This document shows positions 7,920 to 14,090 of a DNA stretch of 37,478 nucleotides, in pieces. Below the pieces are notes generated by a model. That model saw only the letters and a program-made list of their open reading frames with translations. It was not told the DNA's origin and made no database searches. The translations under genes were made by a program, and so were the position numbers. The stretch comes from Pseudonocardia humida (GTDB lineage Bacteria; Actinomycetota; Actinomycetes; Mycobacteriales; Pseudonocardiaceae), in assembly GCF_023898865.1 (NCBI RefSeq), contig NZ_JAGSOV010000066.1, positions 1 to 37,478 on the forward strand, read 5' to 3'. How positions within the stretch are numbered: the first letter of the stretch is position 1; each line of letters opens with the position of its first letter.

Positions 7920-8205
7920 CCGCGGGAGGTGCCGAGGCGGCAGGGACGGGGGCGAGGAGCGGGGCCCAGTCGCGGACCGCGACGACCCGCACGCCCGCGG
8001 TCGTGACGTACGGGTCGGCGGCCAGCACCGCGTCGGCGCCCGCGCGGTCGGTGGCGAGGATCAGCAGCGCGCCGGAGTCGTCCGCCCACGGCCCGGCGGC
8101 GACCAGCACCCCGCGGGCGTGCAGGTCGGCGAGGCGCCGCCGGTGCGCCGGGCGGGCGGCGAGGCGGGCGGGGTCGGGGGTGAAGGCCAGTTCGATGCAG
8201 ATCAT
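7897..8205 (-). CDS. YciI-like small protein
   Basis: A 102-residue protein with a dimeric ferredoxin-like pattern as in the YCII family: an opening strand (ICIELAFTPD), the RPAHRRRLADLHARG helix, LVAAGPWADDSGALLIL, and a central AADPYVTTAGV. The conserved His in the RPAHR segment and the Asp of DPY correspond to the family's putative catalytic pair. YciI-like proteins are mostly uncharacterised; some dehalogenate chlorinated muconolactones. ATG 8205 is the natural start; the longer frame is an artefact of the antisense strand of the Crp-like gene. It is divergent from the Crp-like regulator and shares an operator palindrome with it. The stop lies in the terminator repeat. Confidence 0.75.
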   Translation of the reverse strand: MICIELAFTPDPARLAARPAHRRRLADLHARGVLVAAGPWADDSGALLILATDRAGADAVLAADPYVTTAGVRVVAVRDWAPLLAPVPAASAPPAGSGRPPS

Positions 8206-8237
8206 CCGCCGGACGGTAGGAACGTCGACGGCCGAGG

Positions 8238-8257
8238 GCTGTATCCGGCGATACAGC
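8238..8257. promoter_or_regulatory. Perfect operator palindrome, YciI/Crp-like pair
   Basis: The arms GCTGTATC and GATACAGC are separated by CGGC, in the 69-bp gap between the divergent genes. The half-site GATACAG is identical to that of the TetR operators at 4256 and 4279, but the arms are in the opposite arrangement. Confidence 0.6.
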
Positions 8258-8274
8258 GGGGTGACACTGGCCGC

Positions 8275-8940
8275 GTGGACCTCGACGGCTTGCGCCGGGT
8301 GCCGTTGTTCGCGGCGCTGCCCCCCGGTCGGCTCGCGCGGCTGGCCGCGGCCATGCCGGTCCGGTCGCTGCCGGTCGGGCAGGTGGTCGCGGCGGCGGGG
8401 GAGCCCGCGGTCCGGCTCGTCGTGCTGGAGCGGGGGTCGGTCGTCGGCGTCCGCGACACCGTCGGCGGCACGGCGGTCCGGTTGGCGACGGTGGTCGCGC
8501 CGGGCGTGATCGACAAGGTGGCGGCGCTGGGTGGCGGCGTGCACACCGCGACCTGGACGACCGCCGCCCCGGCCCGGGTGCGGTCGCTGCCGTCGGCGCA
8601 GCTGCGCCGGCTGGTCGACGAGGTGCCGGCGGTGCGCGAGCACGTGCTGCGCTGGCTGGCCGCCGAGGCCGACCGGCAGCGGCGGTCGCGGGTGCGGGCC
8701 ACGGGTGGCCCGGTGGCCCGGGTGGCCGACCGGCTCATCGAGGCGGGGGCGGTCGCCGGGGCGGCGGTGCGGCTGACCGGCGGTCAGCAGGGGCTGGGGG
8801 AGGAGCTGGGGTTGTCGCGGGTGACGGTGAACCGGGCGCTGCGGGTGCTGGTCGCGGCGGGCGCGGTGCGGGTGGCGCCCGGCCTCGTGCACGTTCTCGA
8901 CGTCGGGCTGCTCGCGGCGGCGGCGGGTCAGCCGCGGTAG
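8275..8940 (+). CDS. Crp/Fnr family transcriptional regulator
   Basis: A 221-residue regulator with an N-terminal cyclic-nucleotide-binding-like beta barrel (about residues 5-115). The opening LRRVPLFAALPPGRLARLA is typical of the family. A long helix follows and then a C-terminal winged helix in which GLGEELGLSRVTVNRALRVL (about residues 175-195) is the recognition segment. The barrel lacks an evident phosphate-binding GELAL-type loop, so cAMP binding is doubtful. No cysteines for an Fe-S cluster are seen. I start at GTG 8275, after the palindrome; the upstream frame lies inside the divergent gene. Its 3' end overlaps the convergent tetR gene by 13 bp. Confidence 0.8.
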   Translation: MDLDGLRRVPLFAALPPGRLARLAAAMPVRSLPVGQVVAAAGEPAVRLVVLERGSVVGVRDTVGGTAVRLATVVAPGVIDKVAALGGGVHTATWTTAAPARVRSLPSAQLRRLVDEVPAVREHVLRWLAAEADRQRRSRVRATGGPVARVADRLIEAGAVAGAAVRLTGGQQGLGEELGLSRVTVNRALRVLVAAGAVRVAPGLVHVLDVGLLAAAAGQPR

Positions 8941-9500
8941 CGCAGCCCGTCCATGATCAGGTCGAGCAGGCGGCCGGCCTGCTCGCGCTGCTCGGGTGCC
9001 CCGGCGGCCAGCGACACCCCGCTCAGCCCGGTCAGCACGTCGCCGGGGTCGACGTCGGGCCGCACGGCGCCGGTCGCGGCGGCGGCCGCGATGAGCGCGG
9101 TGATCGCGTCGAGCAGCCGGGCCCGGCTCTGCTCGTAGGGGTTGGCGCCGGAGGCGATGACGGCGCGCAGCGCGTCGGCCATGCCGCGCTTGGTGGTCAT
9201 GTAGTCGACGAACCGGTCCATCCACGTGCGCAGGGCCTGATCGGGGGGCTGATCGGCGAGCAGGTCGGGGACGGCGTCGCAGAGGCGGGCGAGCTCGCTG
9301 CGGTAGGCGGCCTCGATCAGCGCCTCCCGAGTCGGGAAGTGCCGGTAGAGGGTGCCGATGCCGACCTCCGCCGCCCTGGCGATGGCCTCCAGGGTGACCT
9401 CGCCGCTGTCGGGCGCGGCGAAGGCCCGCACCGCGGCGGCGAGCAGCCGGTCGCGGTTGCGGCGCGCGTCGGCGCGCAACGGCCGCTCGCTGGTCGCCAT
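8928..9500 (-). CDS. TetR family regulator
   Basis: A 190-residue TetR protein. Residues 10-62 contain the DNA-binding domain, with VTLEAIARAAEVGIGTLYRH and FPTREALIEAAY. ATG 9500 is chosen; the frame extends 23 codons further upstream, but ATG 9500 has GGAGGAGCG just before it. It faces the SDR gene at 9614 across 113 bp containing two perfect palindromes. It is therefore a probable repressor of that oxidoreductase, an arrangement very common for TetR/SDR pairs in actinobacteria. Its stop overlaps the 3' end of the convergent Crp-like gene. Confidence 0.85.
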   Translation of the reverse strand: MATSERPLRADARRNRDRLLAAAVRAFAAPDSGEVTLEAIARAAEVGIGTLYRHFPTREALIEAAYRSELARLCDAVPDLLADQPPDQALRTWMDRFVDYMTTKRGMADALRAVIASGANPYEQSRARLLDAITALIAAAAATGAVRPDVDPGDVLTGLSGVSLAAGAPEQREQAGRLLDLIMDGLRYRG

Positions 9501-9545
9501 CGCTCCTCCTGCTCTCCCGCGTCGCCGCCAGCGTAGGCCGGAATG

Positions 9546-9592
9546 AACCGGATGGGCCTCCGGTTGCACCGGACGTATCGGAGGAACCTCCG
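9546..9592. promoter_or_regulatory. TetR operators upstream of SDR
   Basis: There are two perfect palindromes: AACCGGA/TCCGGTT with a 6-base spacer (9546-9565) and CGGAGG/CCTCCG with a 2-base spacer (9579-9592). Both lie between the divergent tetR and SDR genes. The first is the better operator candidate. Confidence 0.55.
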
Positions 9593-9613
9593 CTTGACCG
9601 GAGAGAGGACGAC

Positions 9614-10552
9614 ATGACCGGCTCCACGCTCACCAGCACCCCGTTCACCGCCGAGTCCACCGCAGCCGACGTCATCGAGGGGATCGACCTCACCGGCCGC
9701 CGCGCCGTCGTCACCGGTGGGGCGTCGGGCATCGGCGTCGAGACGGCCCGCGCGCTGGCCGGCGCGGGCGCCGACGTGACCATCGCCGTGCGCGACATGA
9801 CCGCGGGCGAGCGGACCGCCCTCGACATCGCGGTCGACACCGGCCGGGAGATCACCGTCACCCCGCTCGACCTGACCGACCGGTCGTCGATCTCGGCGTT
9901 CGTCGCGGCCTGGAGCGGGCCGCTGCACATCCTGGTCGACAACGCCGGCGTGATGGCCTCCCCGCTCGCGCGCACGCCCGAGGGCTGGGAGGTGCAGTTC
10001 GCCACCAACCACCTGGGGCACTTCGCGCTGGCCTGCGGGCTGCACCGCAACCTGGTCGCGGCGGACGGGGCGCGGATCGTCTCGGTCAGCTCCAGCGCCC
10101 ACCTGCGCGCGGGCGTGGACTTCGACGACGTCCACTTCGAGCGCCGCGAGTACGACCCGTGGGTCGCCTACGGCCAGTCCAAGACGGCCGACGTGCTGCT
10201 CGCCGTGGAGGCGACGAAGCGGTGGGGCGGCGAGGGCATCACGGCCAACGCCCTGATGCCCGGCGTCATCCGCACCAACCTCCAGCGCCATGTCGACGAG
10301 GCCGAGCTGGACCGGATCCTGGCCGCCGCCGGCAGCTCCGCGGCGTCCTGGAAGACCCCGCAGCAGGGTGCGGCGACCTCGGTCCTGTTGGCGGCGTCGC
10401 CGCTGGTGGAGGGGGTCAGCGGGCGCTACTTCGAGGACTGCGCCGAGGCCGCCCCGAACGAGCCGGGCACCCGCACCGGCGTGGCCGCGCACGCCCTCGA
10501 CCCCGAGGCGGCCGCGCGCCTCTGGGATCTCTCCGTCCGCACCCTCGCCTAA
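9614..10552 (+). CDS. Short-chain dehydrogenase/reductase
   Basis: A 312-residue NAD(P)-dependent oxidoreductase with classical SDR landmarks. The nucleotide-binding motif TGGASGIG is at about residues 35-42, NNAG-type DNAGVM at about 115, SVSSSAH at about 155, and the catalytic Y-x-x-x-K as YGQSK at about 185. The long N-terminus and the FATNHLGHFAL segment resemble the retinol-dehydrogenase/WWOX-like SDR group. ATG 9614 has GGAGAGAGGAC upstream. It is probably controlled by the divergent TetR. The substrate cannot be deduced. Downstream lies the repeat-rich non-coding island. Confidence 0.85.
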   Translation: MTGSTLTSTPFTAESTAADVIEGIDLTGRRAVVTGGASGIGVETARALAGAGADVTIAVRDMTAGERTALDIAVDTGREITVTPLDLTDRSSISAFVAAWSGPLHILVDNAGVMASPLARTPEGWEVQFATNHLGHFALACGLHRNLVAADGARIVSVSSSAHLRAGVDFDDVHFERREYDPWVAYGQSKTADVLLAVEATKRWGGEGITANALMPGVIRTNLQRHVDEAELDRILAAAGSSAASWKTPQQGAATSVLLAASPLVEGVSGRYFEDCAEAAPNEPGTRTGVAAHALDPEAAARLWDLSVRTLA

Positions 10553-10618
10553 CCCCCGCCCCCCGCCCCGGCCCCGTCGAGAACGAAGCTGTCGTCTCTT
10601 GGACCGGTCCAGAACGAC

Positions 10619-10800
10619 GACGAGAGTGGCTCTCGTGCCGCTGGCGGGACGAGAGCCGCTCTCGTCTCGTCGGGCGGGATGAAAGTCGCTCTCGTGCTGT
10701 TGGGCGGGATGAAAGTCGCTCTCGTGCTGTTGGGCGGGATGAAAGTCGCTCTCGTGCTGTTGGGCGGGATGAAAGTCGCTCTCGTCTCGCCGATGCGGCG
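10619..10800. repeat. Tandem 30-bp repeat array, about six units
   Basis: Three exact units start at 10681, 10711 and 10741, each opening with GAAAGTCGCTCTCGT and ending TTGGGCGGGAT. A fourth, divergent unit starts at 10771. Two older copies precede them at about 10619 and 10649 (cores ACGAGAG-TGG-CTCTCGT and ACGAGAG-CCG-CTCTCGT). The older copies form perfect 7-bp hairpins; the exact units form weaker ones. There are no spacers, so this is not a CRISPR array. Confidence 0.85.
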
Positions 10801-10876
10801 TGTCAGCGCCGGGAGGCGAGGGATCGCCGGGGCGCGTCATCGCCCCGCTCCTCTTCCGAGGCCCCCTGCTTGATCC

Positions 10877-11010
10877 GAGGTCGCTCGCCGCGTAGGCGCC
10901 GCCGGAGGCGTTGTTCGCTGTCTCTGAGCTGGGTATGGGGCTGGGCGCGTCGCCCACGACAGTCACTGCTTAGAGCGCCTCCGGCGGCGCCCTCCGCGGC
11001 GAGCGACCTC
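10877..11010. repeat. Large imperfect palindrome 1
   Basis: The left arm 10877-10910 and right arm 10976-11010 pair over 31 of about 34 positions. A block of 16 bp (GAGGTCGCTCGCCGCG) and a block of 15 bp (GCGCCGCCGGAGGCG) are both perfect, interrupted by TAG on one side and CCTC on the other. The 65-base loop is less GC-rich. Confidence 0.75.
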
Positions 11011-11025
11011 AGCTCCAGCAGGGGG

Positions 11026-11242
11026 AGAAGTACTCCCCTGCCGCCACCTCGACCCACCCATCGAAGCACCTCCGTCACCGACCCGCACCCCACCACCACC
11101 CGCCTTCGGCGGGCGCCGGGTGCCGCCGCTTCCCGGCTCCGCTTCGCTGCGCCGTCCGCGGCTCCGGACACGTGGTGGGGTGCGGGTCGGCGCCGGAGGC
11201 GCTGCGCCGTGCGCGCCGAGGCGACGGCAGGGGAGCACTTCC
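11026..11242. repeat. Large imperfect palindrome 2
   Basis: Two arms of about 71 bp (11026-11096 and 11172-11242) are complementary over roughly three quarters of their length without needing gaps. The inner 17 bp are perfect (GACCCGCACCCCACCAC with its complement at 11172-11188). An outer block around CTCCCCTGCCG is also conserved. The 75-base loop contains its own CCCGCC-TTC-GGCGGG hairpin. Confidence 0.65.
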
Positions 11243-11310
11243 GGGGGTGGGCGCTGCGCGCCCCCTCGGGCTCGCCCGGCTCGCGGCGCTGTGCGCCGCC
11301 TCACGGGGGG

Positions 11311-11357
11311 ACGAGCGCGACTTTCGTTGCGTCCCGGGGCGCGAGCGCGACCTTCGT
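11311..11357. repeat. Inverted copies of the 30-bp repeat motif
   Basis: ACGAGCGCGACTTTCGT (11311-11327) and GCGAGCGCGACCTTCGT (11341-11357) are reverse complements of variants of the AAAGTCGCTCTCGT motif found at 10681. They lie exactly 30 bp apart, the same period. Confidence 0.65.
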
Positions 11358-11375
11358 CCCACCCTGCGAGCGAGT

Positions 11376-11410
11376 GGCGCGTTGGCCCAGCCTCGTTGGC
11401 CCAACGCGCC
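11376..11410. terminator. Hairpin, possible terminator
   Basis: The arms GGCGCGTTGG (11376-11385) and CCAACGCGCC (11401-11410) are perfect, with a 15-base loop. It lies next to the inverted motif copies. There is no T-tract. Its role is uncertain. Confidence 0.4.
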
Positions 11411-11419
11411 GTTCGCCCG

Positions 11420-11565
11420 AGGTCAGGCGTCGAGGGCCTGGCCCTCGCGCTGCACGACGGGGGTTCGGTCGACCACGGGAAGTTGATCCAGCGGTCGGTG
11501 CGCCGCCACGCGTACTCGCACTCCACGGTGCTGTGCGGCTTCTCGTGGAGTTCGTTCTCGACGGG
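11420..11565 (-). pseudogene. Possible unidentified gene remnant
   Basis: On the minus strand, about 40 codons (11565 down to about 11445) read as VENELHEKPHSTVECEYAW then RRTDRWINFPWSTEPPS. Nearly every third base is G or C, and the composition is protein-like, unlike the Arg/Pro-rich shadows around it. There is no start codon or ribosome site, and the frame continues into low-complexity sequence on both sides. I do not recognise the family. It may be the tail of a deleted gene, or chance. Confidence 0.3.
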
Positions 11566-11648
11566 CGAGCGGGGGGTGGGGAGAGCCCTACCCGGGAGCG
11601 GAGGCGGGCCGGGCTGTCGGGCGGGGGTCGCGGCGGTTGGCTGGCCGC

Positions 11649-12458
11649 ATGACGACGAGCACGCTCCGCTCCAGCTCCGAGGAGAGCGGGTCCCTGGTCC
11701 GCGAGGTCGGCCCGTTCCTGGGGCTGGCGTTCGGGCTGAGCTGGGTGCCGTGGGCGGTGGCCGTCGCCCTGGGCGGCGACATCGCCGAGCCGCTGGTGTT
11801 CGCCCTCTTCGGCCTGGGGAGCTTCGGTCCCAGCCTGGCCGCGGGGGTGCTCGCGCTGCTCGGGCGCGGGGGTGAGCGCCAGGCGCGGTGGGGAGCGGCG
11901 GCGGGCTGGGTGCCGGCCGCGCTGCTGGTCGGGGCGTTCCCGGCGGTGGTGGCGGCCGTGGTGGCGCCGCTGGTCGGGGCGGCGCCGGTCGATCCGTCCG
12001 CGATCGCCGGCACGGTCGCGGGCGTCGGCGGCCTGCTGCCGATGCTGGGCCTGTTCCTGGTGACCGGGCCGCTGGCCGAGGAGTTCGGCTGGCGCGGGCA
12101 CCTGCAGCCGCGGCTGCGCAGGCGGCTGTCGCCCGCGGCGACGTCGGCCGTGGTCGGTGCGGTGTGGGCGCTGTGGCACGTCCCGCTGTTCCTGCTGGTC
12201 GGGACCAGCCAGGCGCAGATGGGCCTGCTCTCGCCCGCGGCGCTGCTGTTCTTCGCCTCGATGCCGCCGCTGTCGGTCGGCTACTGGTTCGTGTCCGAGC
12301 GGTTGCGCGGCGGGGTGCCCTCGGCGGTGCTGGTGCACACGGCCGGGAACATGTCGCTGACGCTGCTGGCGGTCTCGGGGTCGTTGGTCGGGCGGGCGAT
12401 CTTCTTCGCGGCCGCGGTCGTGACGGCCGGCGCGCTGCTGGCGCTGCGCCGGTCCTGA
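11649..12458 (+). CDS. CPBP family intramembrane metalloprotease
   Basis: A 269-residue polytopic membrane protein of the CPBP/Abi (CAAX-protease-like) family. The catalytic pair of motifs is visible: EEFGWRG (about residue 140, the E-E-x-x-x-R signature), then WALWHVPLF (about 175, His), and a later HTAGN (about 235). About seven hydrophobic helices precede and surround them. Bacterial members cleave or modify small peptides, or give immunity to self-made bacteriocins; some have no known substrate. ATG 11649 is chosen, four codons after an in-frame GTG at 11637. The gene stands alone after the repeat island and before a poly-G stretch, and nothing nearby indicates a bacteriocin. Confidence 0.8.
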   Translation: MTTSTLRSSSEESGSLVREVGPFLGLAFGLSWVPWAVAVALGGDIAEPLVFALFGLGSFGPSLAAGVLALLGRGGERQARWGAAAGWVPAALLVGAFPAVVAAVVAPLVGAAPVDPSAIAGTVAGVGGLLPMLGLFLVTGPLAEEFGWRGHLQPRLRRRLSPAATSAVVGAVWALWHVPLFLLVGTSQAQMGLLSPAALLFFASMPPLSVGYWFVSERLRGGVPSAVLVHTAGNMSLTLLAVSGSLVGRAIFFAAAVVTAGALLALRRS

Positions 12459-12609
12459 CGGGGGGTGCGAGGGGCCCGCGCGCTCGGCGCGCGGGCCGGG
12501 TGGGGGGCCGGCGGGGCGGGGGGGGGGGGGGGGCGGGCTGGGGGGGGGGGGGGGGGGGCCCGGGGGGGGGGGCGGCCCCCCCCCTCGCCGCGTGTGCTTG
12601 GCTCGCCCG
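12459..12609. repeat. Intergenic poly-G stretch, no gene
   Basis: The gap between the CPBP and GNAT genes is almost entirely G, with G runs of 10 to 21 bases broken by C pairs, then GGCGGCCCCCCCCC. No coding potential or hairpin can be judged. Length and sequence here should be treated as unreliable. Confidence 0.6.
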
Positions 12610-13068
12610 GTGTGGCGGCTGAGCGAACTGGACCTGCGCGACGACCGGATCGCGCGCGAGGTGCACCAGCTCGGGCTGCGCTCCTACGCCGTGGAGGCCG
12701 AGCTCATCGGCCACCCCGGCATCCCCGCCCTCTCCGAGACCCTCGACGAGCTGCGTGCGGCCCCGCTGAGCTGGCTCGGTGCCGTCCACGACGCGCTACC
12801 GGTCGGTTTCCTGGCCTGGATCCGCAGCCCGGCGGGCGAGCTCGACCTGGTGCGCCTCTGCGTCGACCCGCCGTGGTTCCGCCGCGGCATCGCCCGCCGG
12901 CTGCTCGACCACGTCCTGGCCGCCGAGGCCGGCGGTGACGTGCTGATCTCGACCGGGGCGGCGAACGAGCCGGCGCTGCGGCTCTACCGCTCGCTGGGGT
13001 TCGTCGAGACCGGCACCCACGAGCCGGAGCCCGGCCTGCGGGTGACCGAGCTGCGCCTGGCCCGCTGA
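12610..13068 (+). CDS. GNAT family N-acetyltransferase
   Basis: A 152-residue acetyltransferase. The acetyl-CoA-binding motif A is seen as LVRLCVDPPWFRRGIARRLL, with the core R-x-x-G-I/V-A (about residues 80-100). ANEPALRLYRSLGFVETGTH (about 115-135) is the standard motif B. The acceptor substrate is not predictable. I chose GTG 12610 over GTG 12592 because the latter lies only a few bases after the homopolymer; neither has a clear ribosome site. It is convergent with an ArsR-type regulator, with 4 bp between stops. Confidence 0.75.
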   Translation: MWRLSELDLRDDRIAREVHQLGLRSYAVEAELIGHPGIPALSETLDELRAAPLSWLGAVHDALPVGFLAWIRSPAGELDLVRLCVDPPWFRRGIARRLLDHVLAAEAGGDVLISTGAANEPALRLYRSLGFVETGTHEPEPGLRVTELRLAR

Positions 13069-13072
13069 GCGC

Positions 13073-13408
13073 TCACTCGGCGGCGCGGCGCTCCCGCCTG
13101 CCCCGGGCCAGCTCGGTGGCCAGCGCGTCGAGCGGCTGCTGCCAGAACCGGCGGTACCGGTCGAGCCAGGCGTCGATCTCGCGCAGGGGCTCGGGGTCGA
13201 CCGAGTAGAGCCGGCGGGCGCCGTCGGCGCGGACGGTGGCGAAGCCGTTCTCCCGCAGCACCCGCAGGTGCTGGGAGACCCCCGGCTGGGAGATGCCGAA
13301 CTCGCGCTGCACGACCGCGCTCACCTCGCCCGCGGGCCGCTCGCCGTCGGCGAGCAGCTCGAGGATCCGGCGCCGGACCGGGTCGCCGAGGACGTCGAAG
13401 GCGTGCAC
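13073..13408 (-). CDS. ArsR family winged-helix regulator
   Basis: A 111-residue regulator. Residues 1-75 form an ArsR-type winged helix opening with FDVLGDPVRRRILELLADGE, with the recognition helix FGISQPGVSQHLRVLRENG and the wing VRADGARRLYSVDPEPL. No metal-binding cysteines occur, so this is of the SdpR-like non-metal group that often governs SRPBCC-domain or transport genes. The start is GTG 13408. An AT-rich palindrome TTATATAA lies 24 bases upstream and may be its promoter or operator. No obvious target gene is adjacent in the divergent direction. Confidence 0.8.
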   Translation of the reverse strand: MHAFDVLGDPVRRRILELLADGERPAGEVSAVVQREFGISQPGVSQHLRVLRENGFATVRADGARRLYSVDPEPLREIDAWLDRYRRFWQQPLDALATELARGRRERRAAE

Positions 13409-13431
13409 CCGCCCAGGGTTGCAGCCGGCGG

Positions 13432-13439
13432 TTATATAA
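13432..13439. promoter_or_regulatory. AT-rich palindrome upstream of arsR-like gene
   Basis: GGTTATATAAGCC with the core TTATATAA is a strikingly AT-rich spot in 75 percent GC DNA. It is 24 bp upstream of the GTG start. It may be a -10 box, an ArsR operator, or both. Confidence 0.45.
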
Positions 13440-13450
13440 GCCAGTGGTCG

Positions 13451-14041
13451 TCATGCCCGGAGGGCGCCGCGCAGCGCACCGACCGCCATGGCCGCCAGCG
13501 GCTCGCGCTCGCGCTCCGGGCACCCGGACTCCACCCAGGCGAGGCAGGCGGCGTCGAGGAAGCCCAGGTAGCCGTGGAAGGCGAGCTCGGACTCCCGGCC
13601 GAGCAGCTCGCCCATCAGCCCGACGTAGTGCGCGCGCAGCTCGACGCGCAGCGCCTCGGCCTCGGGCGGCTCGCCGAACGGTGCTCGCAGCGGTCCGGCC
13701 CAGCCGTGCGGGATCGCCGCCACGAAGTCGAGGTAGACCCGGGCCGACGTGGCGACCCGCTCCAGGGGGTCGGTCGCGGGCGGCAGGGCCTCGTCGGCCT
13801 GCCGCTGGTGCTCCAGCAGCAGTGCGATCGCCTCCCGCACGACCTCCACGTAGAGCGCGGCCTTGCTGGTGAAGTACCGCAGCACGAGCGCCTCGGACGC
13901 GTCGGCGGCCTCGGCGATCCGGCTCAGCGCGACCTGCTGGTAGGCGCCCGCGCCGAACGCCGTCCGCGCGGCGTCGAGGATCGCCGCGCGCCGCTGCGCG
14001 ACGTCGAGGCGGCGGCGGGGGCGGCGGTCGGCGCGGCTCAC
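13451..14041 (-). CDS. TetR family regulator
   Basis: A 196-residue TetR protein with an Arg-rich N-terminus. The DNA-binding domain (about residues 20-65) contains VALSRIAEAADASEALVLRY and FTSKAALY. The C-terminal part (GWAGPLRAPFGEPPEAEALR) resembles a conserved actinobacterial TetR subgroup of unknown ligand. Start GTG 14041. It is divergent from the GH13 gene, and the 49-bp gap holds the most perfect operator-like palindrome in the window (13-bp arms). It therefore probably represses the GH13 gene and itself. Confidence 0.8.
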   Translation of the reverse strand: MSRADRRPRRRLDVAQRRAAILDAARTAFGAGAYQQVALSRIAEAADASEALVLRYFTSKAALYVEVVREAIALLLEHQRQADEALPPATDPLERVATSARVYLDFVAAIPHGWAGPLRAPFGEPPEAEALRVELRAHYVGLMGELLGRESELAFHGYLGFLDAACLAWVESGCPEREREPLAAMAVGALRGALRA

Positions 14042-14055
14042 GGGCAGGACGCTAC

Positions 14056-14084
14056 CCTCCTACTGAGTTCGACTCAGTAGGAGG
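14056..14084. promoter_or_regulatory. Perfect 13-bp-arm operator, TetR/GH13 pair
   Basis: The arms CCTCCTACTGAGT and ACTCAGTAGGAGG are separated by TCG. The right end doubles as the GGAGG ribosome site of the GH13 gene, so bound repressor would cover both promoter and translation start. The left arm provides the equivalent GGAGG for tetR. Confidence 0.7.
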
Positions 14085-14090
14085 CCCGTG

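Larger units (their letters stand above)
10573..11565. repeat. Non-coding island with nested inverted repeats
   Basis: This 1 kb between the SDR and CPBP genes holds no credible gene. The outermost element is a perfect 15-bp inverted repeat, CCCGTCGAGAACGAA (10573-10587) and its complement (11551-11565). Inside it are a 30-bp tandem array (10619-10800), related 30-bp-period repeats inverted on the right (11311-11357), and two large imperfect palindromes (10877-11010 and 11026-11242). No transposase is present and I see no clear target duplication at the edges. It could be a non-autonomous mobile element, a structured RNA, or a pile-up of intergenic repeats. Confidence 0.6.

Noticed and set aside
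10681..10800. CRISPR array
   Set aside because: The repeats abut directly with no unique spacers, the unit is 30 bp in total, and no cas gene is present.
10679..10873. Small repeat peptide with MKVALVLLGG units
   Set aside because: The 30-bp unit is divisible by three, so every frame stays open through it. There is no ribosome site and the downstream part is low-complexity Arg/Pro sequence.
10573..11565. Insertion sequence
   Set aside because: The ends form an inverted repeat, but no transposase-like frame, no DDE motif and no clear target duplication are visible. I keep it as a repeat island.
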